A stretch of 64,000 bases of DNA from Acetobacter farinalis. GTDB lineage: Bacteria; Pseudomonadota; Alphaproteobacteria; Acetobacterales; Acetobacteraceae. The stretch spans positions 186,001-250,000 of the forward strand of contig NZ_JAPIUX010000003.1 of NCBI RefSeq assembly GCF_026240015.1, given 5' to 3'. A program made the position numbers and the translations under genes. Below are positions 34,456 through 42,541 of the stretch, piece by piece (the first letter of the stretch is position 1; each line of letters opens with the position of its first letter). The notes under the pieces are model-generated. The model was given only the letters and a program-made list of their open reading frames with translations, made no database searches and was not told the origin of the DNA.

Positions 34456-34592
34456 TTTTCATTTCATAAATAATTCACTCATAAAAACGGCAATCCCGGA
34501 CTTCAATCGCCTCTGCGCCTTGCCTCTTTGTGTGATATACGGTTGCATGCATTCCGTTACGGCGGTGTTAACCTGACACAGCCCCGAGAGTC

Positions 34593-35714
34593 ATGACACG
34601 AGGTAAGATGAACCAGACCGTTCAGACTGACGCATCCACCGGAACCCCCGTTTCCGGTAAGGCTCACAGCACTGCGGATCTGCGGCGCATCCGTTCCAAC
34701 CCGAACCACTGGTATCCCGTTGCATGGTCACGGGAACTCAAACCCGGCAAGACAATCGGCACCCGATATGCCGGAACCCCTATTGCTCTGGTGCGCCCCA
34801 CGGAAGGGGCCATTTTTGCACTGGAAGACCGTTGCGCGCACCGGCAGGTGCCGCTCAGCAAGGGCAAGGTGTGTGGCCAGTCCGTTCAGTGCTGCTACCA
34901 TGGCTGGGCCTATGGCCGCTCCGGCCGCTGCATTGATGTGCCCTATCTGGGCAAGGGCAAGCTCCCCAACGGGGTGCGCACCTTCCCCTGCCGGGAACAG
35001 GATGGTCTGATTTTCATCTTCCCCGGAGACCCGGACAAGGCGGATACTGTTCCCTTGGCACCGCGTCTGGCCCGTGTGGGAGACCCTGCCTACAAAACCC
35101 GCTCCTTCGGGCGGGAGGTAAAATGCCACTACAGCTTCATGCATGAAAACCTGATGGATATGAACCACCAGTTCATGCACATGAAACAGATGGGCCAGAT
35201 GCGCCCGCGCTTTCTGGGGCAGGAGCGTGAACCCGGTCTGGTGGAAGCGCGCTATTCCTTTGCCCGCACAGGCGGCAAGCAGCCTCTGGGTGAAGCCCTG
35301 ATTTTTGGTGAACGTCGGGACGCCTCCGAGAAATTCCAGCACCGTGACGTGATGACCATCCGCACGGAATATCCCTATCAGACCCTGCGGATCCAGACAG
35401 GCGATGAAGACCCGGTGATGGATTTGTGGATTGTCTATGTGCCGCAGGATGCGGAAGAACTGACCAACCGCACCTTTGGCCTGCTCTCCGTCAAACGCCC
35501 CAAGGTGCCGGGTGTGCTGGAGCTGGCATGGCCCTTCCTTGTTGCCTTCACCGAACGGATTTTTGCGGAAGACCGTGAGATTGTAGAACTGGAACAGAAG
35601 GCGTGGCGTGAACTGGGCGGAGACCACAATGTGGAGGTCTTCCCCGTGATCAACGCCCTGCGCGGGCTTCTGGCAGAATGCGGGATCGCTCCCGCAGCGG
35701 CTGCGAATGCCTGA
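34593..35714 (+). CDS. Rieske-type ring-hydroxylating oxygenase, alpha subunit
   Basis: A 373-residue Rieske non-haem iron oxygenase subunit. The 2Fe-2S ligands are in CAHRQVPLSKGKVCG (C and H) and CCYHGWAYG (C and H), and the mononuclear iron site appears in ENLMDMNHQFMH (Asp and two His). No reductase or ferredoxin gene is adjacent, so electrons must come from elsewhere. The substrate is unknown; related enzymes demethylate or hydroxylate aromatic and lipid compounds. The start is ATG 34593, with 34608 a possibility because GAGGT precedes it. Its end overlaps the next gene by eight bases. Confidence 0.88.
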   Translation: MTRGKMNQTVQTDASTGTPVSGKAHSTADLRRIRSNPNHWYPVAWSRELKPGKTIGTRYAGTPIALVRPTEGAIFALEDRCAHRQVPLSKGKVCGQSVQCCYHGWAYGRSGRCIDVPYLGKGKLPNGVRTFPCREQDGLIFIFPGDPDKADTVPLAPRLARVGDPAYKTRSFGREVKCHYSFMHENLMDMNHQFMHMKQMGQMRPRFLGQEREPGLVEARYSFARTGGKQPLGEALIFGERRDASEKFQHRDVMTIRTEYPYQTLRIQTGDEDPVMDLWIVYVPQDAEELTNRTFGLLSVKRPKVPGVLELAWPFLVAFTERIFAEDREIVELEQKAWRELGGDHNVEVFPVINALRGLLAECGIAPAAAANA

Positions 35715-36711
35715 TATCGCATCTCTGGTTCTGGAGGCGCCGCCTTTCCGGTTGCGCCCCCTTCAGCCTGATGATGCGGCTGCCCTCCACAATCTGGTCA
35801 ATGACTGGGAAGTGGTGCGGATGCTCAGCCGCCTGCCCTTCCCCTATCCGCGCAATCTGGCGGATGAGTGGATAGAGTCCACCCTGCATACGCATCGGTC
35901 CGGTGAGGGCTGCCATTTCGCCATTCTGGATGAAAACGGCACGTTTCTGGGCTGCGTGGGGCTACGTGTTCAGACCGTACCGCAGGTCGGGCGTGTGGGA
36001 ATGCTGGGATATTGGGTGGGCCGCCCGCACTGGGGGCGGGGCATTGCCACCCGCGCTGCCGGGCGTCTGGCCCGCTGGGCGCTGGCCAATATGGATATCG
36101 ACCGCCTCCGCGCCACCGTGGCGCAGGATAACGAGGCCTCGGCCCGTGTGCTTCAGCATATCGGCTTCCGCTCCATTGGCACGGACAGCCAGATGTTCAT
36201 CGCCCGTGGCAAGGAGCACCCTGTTCTGGTGTTTGAAGCCACGCGTGAAGATCTGGATGCACCGGCGGGTGACCAGACAGGCGGGCAGCAGGCCGGGGGC
36301 GCACCGCTCTCCCGCAAGCTTGTTCTGGTTTCCGCCGCAGCGCTGATTGATGCGCAGGGCCGCATCCTTCTGGCAAAGCGCCCGGAAGGAAAAAGCATGG
36401 CCGGCCTGTGGGAATTCCCCGGCGGCAAGGTGGAACCCGGAGAAACGCCGGAGGCCGCACTGGTGCGGGAGCTGGAAGAGGAACTGGGGCTTGATGTCTC
36501 CCGCGCCTGCCTCGCCCCCTTCACCTTCGCATCCCATGCCTACAAGGCGTTTGACCTGCTGATGCCGCTTTATCTGTGCCGCCACTGGTCTGGCACACCC
36601 CAGCCTAAGGAAGGCCAGACACTGGCCTGGGTGACCCCGGAAACCCTGCATGACTACCCCATGCCGGAGGCTGATCTCCCCTTTGTACCGCTCCTGCAGG
36701 AACTCCTGTAA
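35707..36711 (+). CDS. GNAT acetyltransferase - Nudix hydrolase fusion
   Basis: A 334-residue fusion. Residues 10-180 are a RimJ/RimL-type GNAT domain (GYWVGRPHWGRGIATRAAGR, with the acetyl-CoA loop, then QDNEASARVLQHIGF). Residues 205-334 are a MutT-type Nudix domain with the box GGKVEPGETPEAALVREL and EEELGL, expected to clean up oxidised nucleotides such as 8-oxo-dGTP. A linker rich in Gly/Gln lies between. The fusion is seen in related acetic acid bacteria. Overlap with the Rieske gene suggests a shared transcript. Confidence 0.9.
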   Translation: MPDIASLVLEAPPFRLRPLQPDDAAALHNLVNDWEVVRMLSRLPFPYPRNLADEWIESTLHTHRSGEGCHFAILDENGTFLGCVGLRVQTVPQVGRVGMLGYWVGRPHWGRGIATRAAGRLARWALANMDIDRLRATVAQDNEASARVLQHIGFRSIGTDSQMFIARGKEHPVLVFEATREDLDAPAGDQTGGQQAGGAPLSRKLVLVSAAALIDAQGRILLAKRPEGKSMAGLWEFPGGKVEPGETPEAALVRELEEELGLDVSRACLAPFTFASHAYKAFDLLMPLYLCRHWSGTPQPKEGQTLAWVTPETLHDYPMPEADLPFVPLLQELL

Positions 36712-36766
36712 AGGGTGGTGCTCGCCCCCTGCATGGCTGGCCGCGTGCGGAAGGCGAAGGATAGTC

Positions 36767-36795
36767 TTGACGAACATACCCTGCCTCCGCATAAC
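36767..36795 (+). promoter_or_regulatory. Putative metZ promoter
   Basis: TTGACG at 36767-36772 and CATAAC at 36790-36795 are 17 bases apart and lie just upstream of the SAM-II riboswitch, the expected place for the promoter. Inferred by eye. Confidence 0.5.
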
Positions 36796-36825
36796 AAACC
36801 TTATCCGGTGTCCTGAAGGACGCTG

Positions 36826-36883
36826 AACCCTCGTGATTTGTACGGCCGGCTTGCGGCGAGGTAAAATAAACGCGCTAAAGAGG
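36826..36883 (+). promoter_or_regulatory. SAM-II riboswitch
   Basis: CCTCG at 36829-36833 and CGAGG at 36857-36861 form stem P1. Between them is TGATTTG and CGGCTTGC, and after them AAAATAAA and CGCTAAAGAGG: the conserved SAM-II elements in the right order (GATTT..., CGGCTTGC, GTTAAA-like, CGCTAAA). SAM binding folds a pseudoknot that lowers expression of methionine-synthesis genes in alphaproteobacteria. It sits about 120 bases before metZ on the same strand. Confidence 0.88.
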
Positions 36884-37004
36884 CCATGGCGACGCTGTGC
36901 CGACGCCACGGTTTCCACGGTCAAATCGAGCTGTAAGGCTGAAGCGGAAACCCCCGAGCTTCTCTTCACGCCGTACGCCGCAGGAAAGAACCGGATACCT
37001 CGTT

Positions 37005-38213
37005 ATGAGTGACAGCAAGACTTCTTCTTCCAAAAGCTGGCGTCCTGCCACCCGCCTCCTGCATGCGGGCCTCGAACGCACCGAATATGGTGAAACCAGC
37101 GAAGCGCTTTTCCTGACATCCGGGTTTGTTTACGAAAACGCGGAACAGGCCGCCAAAACCTTCACCGGTGAAGTCTCCCACTACCAGTACAGCCGGTTTG
37201 CCAACCCCACGGTTGCCGCGCTGGAAAACCGCCTGGCCGATCTGGAAGGGGCCGAAGCCTGCGTGGCAACCTCCACCGGCATGGGCGCGGTTTCCTCCGC
37301 CCTGCTTTCTCACGTGAAGGCAGGGGACCGCGTTATCGCCTCCCGCGCCCTGTTTGGCTCCTGCCACTGGATTGTTGCCAACCTGCTGCCGCAATACGGT
37401 GTGGAAACCGTGTTTGTGGATGGGAGCGACCTCACGGCATGGGATGAAGCCTTCAGCAAACCGGCAGCCGCTGTCCTGCTGGAAAGCCCCTCGAACCCGA
37501 TGCTGGATGTGCTGGACCTCGCCGCCATTGCGGAACGCGCGCACAAGGCCGGGGCACTGGTGGTGGTGGATAACGTTTTTGCATCCCCCATCTACCAGAA
37601 GCCGCTGGAACTGGGGGCGGATGTCGTTGTGTATTCCTGTACCAAGCATATTGACGGGCAGGGCCGCGTTCTGGGTGGGGCCGTGCTGGGCCGAGAAGAC
37701 TGGATCAAGGAAACGCTTCAGCCCTTCGTGCGCAACACCGGCAATGCGCTCTCTCCTTTCAACGCATGGGTCATGCTGAAAGGGCTGGAAACACTTTCCC
37801 TGCGTGTGGATGCCATGGCCCGCAATGCCGCGGCAGTGGCGGATTATCTGGCCTCCGCCCCCGGTGTTATCAGCGTGCGGTATCCGGGCCGGAAGGACCA
37901 CCCGCAGTATGACCTCGCCCAGCGCCAGATGACAGGCGGCAGCACCATGGTCGCGTTCGAGGTGACCGGCGGGCAGGAAGGCGCATTTGCCTTCATGAAT
38001 GCCCTGCAACTGATTGCCATTTCCAATAATCTGGGGGATGCGCGCTCTCTCGTGACCCACCCGGCCACCACAACGCACATGAAAATCGGTGCGGAAGAAC
38101 GGGCCAGACTGGGTATTTCCGAAGGGGCCATCCGTTTCTCCGTGGGTCTGGAAGACAGTGCCGACCTGATTGAAGACCTCGCCCGTGGCGTGGCCGCGCT
38201 GGCCAGAGGCTGA
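37005..38213 (+). CDS. metZ: O-succinylhomoserine sulfhydrylase
   Basis: PLP enzyme of the Cys/Met metabolism family that makes homocysteine from O-succinylhomoserine and sulfide. In the 402 residues the PLP lysine is in SCTKHIDGQGRVLGG; YQYSRFANPTVAALENRLA and LESPSNPMLDVLDLAAIA are typical. The frame is open to 36897, but ATG 37005 (MSDSKTSSS) matches family starts. The SAM-II riboswitch upstream fits a methionine gene; the closest alternative is cystathionine gamma-synthase (metB). A long hairpin follows the stop. Confidence 0.9.
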   Translation: MSDSKTSSSKSWRPATRLLHAGLERTEYGETSEALFLTSGFVYENAEQAAKTFTGEVSHYQYSRFANPTVAALENRLADLEGAEACVATSTGMGAVSSALLSHVKAGDRVIASRALFGSCHWIVANLLPQYGVETVFVDGSDLTAWDEAFSKPAAAVLLESPSNPMLDVLDLAAIAERAHKAGALVVVDNVFASPIYQKPLELGADVVVYSCTKHIDGQGRVLGGAVLGREDWIKETLQPFVRNTGNALSPFNAWVMLKGLETLSLRVDAMARNAAAVADYLASAPGVISVRYPGRKDHPQYDLAQRQMTGGSTMVAFEVTGGQEGAFAFMNALQLIAISNNLGDARSLVTHPATTTHMKIGAEERARLGISEGAIRFSVGLEDSADLIEDLARGVAALARG

Positions 38214-38223
38214 CCCCTGCCCT

Positions 38224-38268
38224 CGCCTGTCTGCTTTTGTACCGGAATGGTATCAGAGCAGACAGGCG
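38224..38268 (+). terminator. Long hairpin after metZ
   Basis: CGCCTGTCTGCT at 38224-38235 pairs perfectly with AGCAGACAGGCG at 38257-38268; an inner TACC/GGTA pair extends the stem. A pyrimidine-rich stretch (TCTTCCCTTCC) follows. Likely the metZ terminator. Confidence 0.6.
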
Positions 38269-38392
38269 TCTTCCCTTCCGCAAGCGCTTCGTGATACTGG
38301 CTGCGGACTGTTGCCATCTCTTCAGCCGCGTGGGCCAGACCCCGAAAGCCTGAATCTGGCCTTGTTATTTCTTGCGCAGGAGCAGCTTCCCC

Positions 38393-38866
38393 ATGCCTGA
38401 CTGGCCGGACTCACCGCCCATGTCCCCTGACCATGATGATACCATGAGCGACCTTTTCGCCTCCGCCCCGATGTACGAGGCGGTAACAGGGGACATGCGT
38501 GTCTGTGTTCAGGTATTCTGGCTTCCAGAACAATCCGAACCGGATGAGGATATGTATTGCTGGGTCTATCGCATCCGCATTGAAAACGGTGGCTCGGCCC
38601 CCATCCAGCTTACGGAGCGGACCTGGCAGATTACCGATGGCGCGGGGCGCACGGAATATGTGCATGGGGAAGGTGTGGTTGGGGAGCAGCCGGTTATCCG
38701 CCCCCAGAACGGGTTTGACTACACATCCGGCGTCTCTCTGAGCACGGCGGGCGGCTTCATGCGCGGCTCCTACCAGATGCGCAACATCAATTCCGGCAAG
38801 CGGTTTGATATCGCCATCCCGGCCTTCAGTCTGGATAGCCCCTTCCAGTTCCGGCAGATCCACTGA
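38393..38866 (+). CDS. apaG: ApaG-domain protein
   Basis: A 157-residue protein of the ApaG family, a fibronectin-like fold. Recognisable parts are YCWVYRIRIENGG, TERTWQITDGAGRTEYVHGE and GVVGEQPVIRPQ, then the Gly-rich SAGGFMRGSYQM-like segment. The family is linked to Co2+ resistance and Ap4A levels in E. coli, but no mechanism is settled. The ATG at 38393 has AGGAG ten bases before it; a start at ATG 38444 (MSDLFASAP) is also possible. folE follows about 50 bases later. Confidence 0.88.
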   Translation: MPDWPDSPPMSPDHDDTMSDLFASAPMYEAVTGDMRVCVQVFWLPEQSEPDEDMYCWVYRIRIENGGSAPIQLTERTWQITDGAGRTEYVHGEGVVGEQPVIRPQNGFDYTSGVSLSTAGGFMRGSYQMRNINSGKRFDIAIPAFSLDSPFQFRQIH

Positions 38867-38918
38867 CCGGAACCGGCCACCCACGCTTCACGACAGATGC
38901 ATAATGCAGGAGAATGGC

Positions 38919-39527
38919 ATGAGCGACCCTCTGCCCAGAACTGACCGCCCGACACGAGCAGAAACGGAAGAGGCCATTCGCACCCTCTTGCGCTGGGCGG
39001 GGGAAGACCCCACCCGCGAAGGGCTGCATGACACCCCTGCCCGCGTGGCCCGCGCATATGAAGAGTTTTTTCAGGGCTACGAGATTGACCCCAAGACGCT
39101 TCTGGAACGGACGTTTTCCGAGGTGGACGGGTATGATGAGATTGTGCTGCTGCGCGACATCCGCTTTGAAAGCCATTGCGAACACCATCTGGCTCCCATC
39201 ATCGGCCGCGCCCATGTGGCCTATCTGCCCCGCAAGCGCGTTGTCGGGATTTCCAAGCTGGCGCGCGTGGTGGATGCCTATGCCCGCCGCATGCAGATTC
39301 AGGAACGGCTGACAGCCCAGATCGCCAACACCATCAATGATGTCCTGCAGCCGCACGGCACGGCTGTCATTATCGAATCCAGCCATGAATGCATGACCAC
39401 CCGTGGCGTGCACCGCCCCGGTGTTTCCATGGTCACCAGCCAGATGCTCGGCACCTTCCGCACAAACTCCGATACGCGGCGGGAACTGATGGCCATGCTC
39501 AACCGCCCGGCGGCCAGCGAGTATTAA
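38919..39527 (+). CDS. folE: GTP cyclohydrolase I
   Basis: Converts GTP to dihydroneopterin triphosphate, the first step of folate synthesis. The 202 residues contain the zinc-site motif FESHCEHHLAP and the later SSHECMTTRGVHRPG, plus GISKLARVVDAYARR. The ATG at 38919 follows AGGAGA at a spacing of five; the upstream ATG at 38904 lacks a good site. Co-directional with apaG. Confidence 0.95.
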   Translation: MSDPLPRTDRPTRAETEEAIRTLLRWAGEDPTREGLHDTPARVARAYEEFFQGYEIDPKTLLERTFSEVDGYDEIVLLRDIRFESHCEHHLAPIIGRAHVAYLPRKRVVGISKLARVVDAYARRMQIQERLTAQIANTINDVLQPHGTAVIIESSHECMTTRGVHRPGVSMVTSQMLGTFRTNSDTRRELMAMLNRPAASEY

Positions 39528-39759
39528 GCCGGCACAGTCTACCTGCACCAAGCCTGCCTGCGCCGGGTCTCCCGGCCCGGCGGCGCCCCCTCTCCCCGTC
39601 TGACAGTCAGCGGTGTGGAAGCAACGCCCTTAGCGGGCCACGACCACCAGTTCCGCCACCCATGAGGGGCGGGGCTGGTGGAAGGCGTTTCATCGAAGGC
39701 TCCCTCCTGTCGAACCTTCCTCCAAGGAGGAAAGGCACAACAGCAGGAGCCGAGAGGCA
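39528..39759. other. Convergent intergenic region with two hairpins
   Basis: Between folE and the leftward DJ-1/PfpI gene. A nested inverted repeat pairs AACGCC (39623-39628) with GGCGTT (39684-39689) and CCACCAG (39644-39650) with CTGGTGG (39675-39681). A second hairpin, CCTTCCTCC with GGAGGAAAGG, is at 39715-39735. They may be terminators for both genes; no coding region is seen. Confidence 0.45.
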
Positions 39760-40338
39760 CTATATCGTTACTGTCGCGCCGAGCACGGTCAGGAACTGCG
39801 CCAGCCAGGCCGGATGTGCGGGCCAGGCGGGGGCTGTCACCAGTTCTCCATCCGTCACGGCATCTGTCAGGGGAATGTCGGCATAGGTGGCACCCGCCTG
39901 TTCCACTTCCGGGCGGCAGGCCGGATAAGCGGAGACCGTGCGCCCCTTGATGATATCCGCGGCACTCAGAAGCTGTGCGCCATGGCAGATGGCGGCCAGA
40001 GGGCGATCCGCAAAGGCTTTGACGATCTCCAGAACGCGCGGATGCATGCGCAGATGCTCCGGCGCGCGACCTCCGGGAATAATCAGGCCGATATAATCGT
40101 CCGTATCAATCTCGTCGAACGTGGCGTTCAGCGTAAACGCGTGGCCGGGCTTTTCGCTGTAGGTCTGCGCGCCTTCAAAATCATGGATGGCGGTCAAAAT
40201 TTTCTCCCCGGCCTTCTTGCCCGGGCTGACCACGTCCACCTTGTATCCGACCATCAGCAGTGCCTGATATGGCACCATGATCTCATAATCTTCCACATAA
40301 TCACCTGCCAGCATCAGCAGTTTGATCTCGTCAGTCAT
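39760..40338 (-). CDS. DJ-1/PfpI family protein
   Basis: A 192-residue DJ-1/PfpI-fold protein. The nucleophilic cysteine lies in LAAICHGAQLL and an acidic residue in LIIPGGRAPEHLR; this group includes protein deglycases, proteases and glyoxalases, and which it is cannot be told here. The start ATG at 40336-40338 overlaps the moaB stop by eight bases, so it is likely translationally coupled to moaB. The longer frame to 40389 lies in moaB. Confidence 0.85.
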   Translation of the reverse strand: MTDEIKLLMLAGDYVEDYEIMVPYQALLMVGYKVDVVSPGKKAGEKILTAIHDFEGAQTYSEKPGHAFTLNATFDEIDTDDYIGLIIPGGRAPEHLRMHPRVLEIVKAFADRPLAAICHGAQLLSAADIIKGRTVSAYPACRPEVEQAGATYADIPLTDAVTDGELVTAPAWPAHPAWLAQFLTVLGATVTI

Positions 40339-40885
40339 GGGATGATCCCTCTTCCGCCCCTTCACGCAGGCGGGGCATGAGTTCAACAAAGTTGCAGGGG
40401 CGATGGCGGTTATCGAGCTGGAACACGAGAATATCGTCCCACCCGTCCTTCACCGCGCCGGTTGAACCGGGAAGGGCAAACAGGTAGGTGCCTTGCGCAA
40501 CCCCCGCCAACGCGCGGGACTGAATGGTGGACGTGCCGATCTTGCTGTAGGACAGCATCCGGAACAGTTCTCCAAAACCTTCAATGCGCTTTTCAAGCAC
40601 GCGCTCGAAGGCTTCCGGCGTTACATCCCGACCGGTCACACCCGTACCGCCGTTGGTAATCACCACATCAACCTGCGAGTCTCTGATCCAGCGTTGCAGC
40701 TGTTCCGTAATCTGCTGGACATCATCCCGCACAATCGCGCGATCAGCCAGAATGTGGCCTGCCTGCTCAAGGCGCGAAATCAGCGCCTGGCCGGATGTGT
40801 CTGTTTCAAGAGTGCGGGAATCCGATACCGTCATCACCGCAATGCGCACCGGCAGAAAGGGGCGGCTTGTGTCGATTTTTGTCAT
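40331..40885 (-). CDS. moaB: Molybdenum cofactor biosynthesis protein MoaB
   Basis: A 184-residue MogA/MoaB family protein, involved in molybdopterin adenylylation. Motifs TNGGTGVTGRDVTPEAF and FALPGSTGAVKDGWDDIL are typical. Start is the ATG at 40883-40885. The DJ-1/PfpI gene follows with an overlap. No other molybdenum cofactor genes are nearby. Confidence 0.9.
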   Translation of the reverse strand: MTKIDTSRPFLPVRIAVMTVSDSRTLETDTSGQALISRLEQAGHILADRAIVRDDVQQITEQLQRWIRDSQVDVVITNGGTGVTGRDVTPEAFERVLEKRIEGFGELFRMLSYSKIGTSTIQSRALAGVAQGTYLFALPGSTGAVKDGWDDILVFQLDNRHRPCNFVELMPRLREGAEEGSSHD

Positions 40886-41080
40886 GACGTGAATTCATCA
40901 TCAGACACCGGCGGCGTCAACGCGTCCGAACGGTAACTCTGTTGTACCAAAGCGTCAAAACTTCACCAAAAAGAGCAATAAGTGCACTGGTGTAAAAAAA
41001 AGTTTAGACATTCATATCCTATTTTGAAAGAATATATGCATGTTTTCTATACATCCACCAGAGAATAAAAAAAAAGCAAC

Positions 41081-42541
41081 ATGAAAAAACTCTCTTCAGA
41101 CCTGTCTTTCCTTTGCATCCTGTCCGCTACATGCATGGTGATACCGGCCCTTTCCCCGAAGGCTTCCGCTCAGTTGCTGACAGGCGGGAACAGTTCAGTC
41201 GGCCTGTTGCCGAGTCTGGAGGCAAATAATGAAGCGAACCCGGTAGAAGACCCCGGTCCGCTTTTTTCCGCTCCATACGGAAAAGCGCATTTCTTTGGAG
41301 ACTGGTGGGGAGCCCAGCCCTGGCTGCTGAACCATGGCATTCATATTCTGGCCGACGTGCATGAAGAACTTGCCGGCAATTTCCGTGGTGGCATGCGCCA
41401 AGGTGTGACGAATGCCGGCCAGGTGGGTGTTGAACTGGATGTGGACTGGGGCAAGCTCACAGACCTGAACCTGCTGAAGGGCTTCTGGTCTCACATGATG
41501 GTGGTGAACGGGCACGGGCAGAACCTGAGCACCAAATATATCGGGGATGCCGTCGGGGGTGTTCAGCAGATTTACGGTGGCCGCGGTAACGTGGTGGCGC
41601 ACCTTGTATATCTGTACGGTGAACATGCCTTTGCGCACAACCATGTTGATATCAGCGCAGGCTGGATCCCGGTTGGCAGCTTCTTCGCGGCCTCTCCCCT
41701 GTTTTGTATGTACATGAACGTGGCCGTGTGCGGTAATCCCGCCCCGAACAAATACACCGAAGGCAACCGTGACTGGCCATCAGGCAATCTGGGGGCCGTT
41801 GCCCGCGTGATGCCTACCAGTACGACCTATGTCATGGCTGGCCTGTTTGCCGTTTCTCCTCATTCTTTCAATGGCGGGATTTCCGGCTGGGCCTGGGCAC
41901 AGGATGGTCTGGGCAAGTTCTCAACCCCTGTTGAAATCGGCTGGCTGCCTTCCTTTGGCAAAAACCATCTGGTTGGCCACTACAAGGCTGGCTACAGCTA
42001 CGATAACTCGAAATACAAAGATCTGTATGAAGACATCAACGGCAACGCCTGGGTGCAGACAGGCGAGCCGGCCCGGTATCACGCAGGCCGCGCCAGCGCG
42101 TGGGTGATGGCTGACCAGATGCTTGTGCGGAATGGCGAAGGCCCGACCAACGGTCTGGTTGCCATGGGTGGCTATATGTGGACCGATGGCAAGACCACCG
42201 CCATGTCCCACCATCTGTGGGGGGGCCTGCTTGAAACCGGCAAGCCCTGGGGCCGCCCGAATGACAGCATCGGCATCATGTATCAGTGGCTGAAAATGAG
42301 CCGCACCGTGGCCCTGCAGCAGGAGGCCTCCATTATTGCGGGCCAGCAGTTCCAGCCCACCCAGTGGGGGCAGACCTGGGGTGTGCAGTCACATGAAAGC
42401 ATTTACGAGCTTTTCTACAATGTGCATGTGGCCAACGGCCTGACACTTCAGCCGGACTTCCAGTACATCAACCGCCCCGGCGCCACGACAACGTTCCATG
42501 ACGCCGCCGTTATGGCGCTTCAGTTCAACGTCGTTCTGTAA
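41081..42541 (+). CDS. oprB: Carbohydrate porin, OprB family
   Basis: A 486-residue outer-membrane porin with a signal peptide (cleavage near KASAQ, about residue 30). The N-terminal FGDWWGAQPWLLNHGIHIL is the conserved OprB entry to the barrel, and the C terminus ends in the beta-barrel signature FNVVL. OprB porins take up glucose and related sugars or polyols, in keeping with incomplete oxidation of sugars in acetic acid bacteria. The upstream 195 bases are AT-rich and probably hold the promoter. It converges with the SbcC-like gene and overlaps its end by 17 bases. Confidence 0.9.
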   Translation: MKKLSSDLSFLCILSATCMVIPALSPKASAQLLTGGNSSVGLLPSLEANNEANPVEDPGPLFSAPYGKAHFFGDWWGAQPWLLNHGIHILADVHEELAGNFRGGMRQGVTNAGQVGVELDVDWGKLTDLNLLKGFWSHMMVVNGHGQNLSTKYIGDAVGGVQQIYGGRGNVVAHLVYLYGEHAFAHNHVDISAGWIPVGSFFAASPLFCMYMNVAVCGNPAPNKYTEGNRDWPSGNLGAVARVMPTSTTYVMAGLFAVSPHSFNGGISGWAWAQDGLGKFSTPVEIGWLPSFGKNHLVGHYKAGYSYDNSKYKDLYEDINGNAWVQTGEPARYHAGRASAWVMADQMLVRNGEGPTNGLVAMGGYMWTDGKTTAMSHHLWGGLLETGKPWGRPNDSIGIMYQWLKMSRTVALQQEASIIAGQQFQPTQWGQTWGVQSHESIYELFYNVHVANGLTLQPDFQYINRPGATTTFHDAAVMALQFNVVL

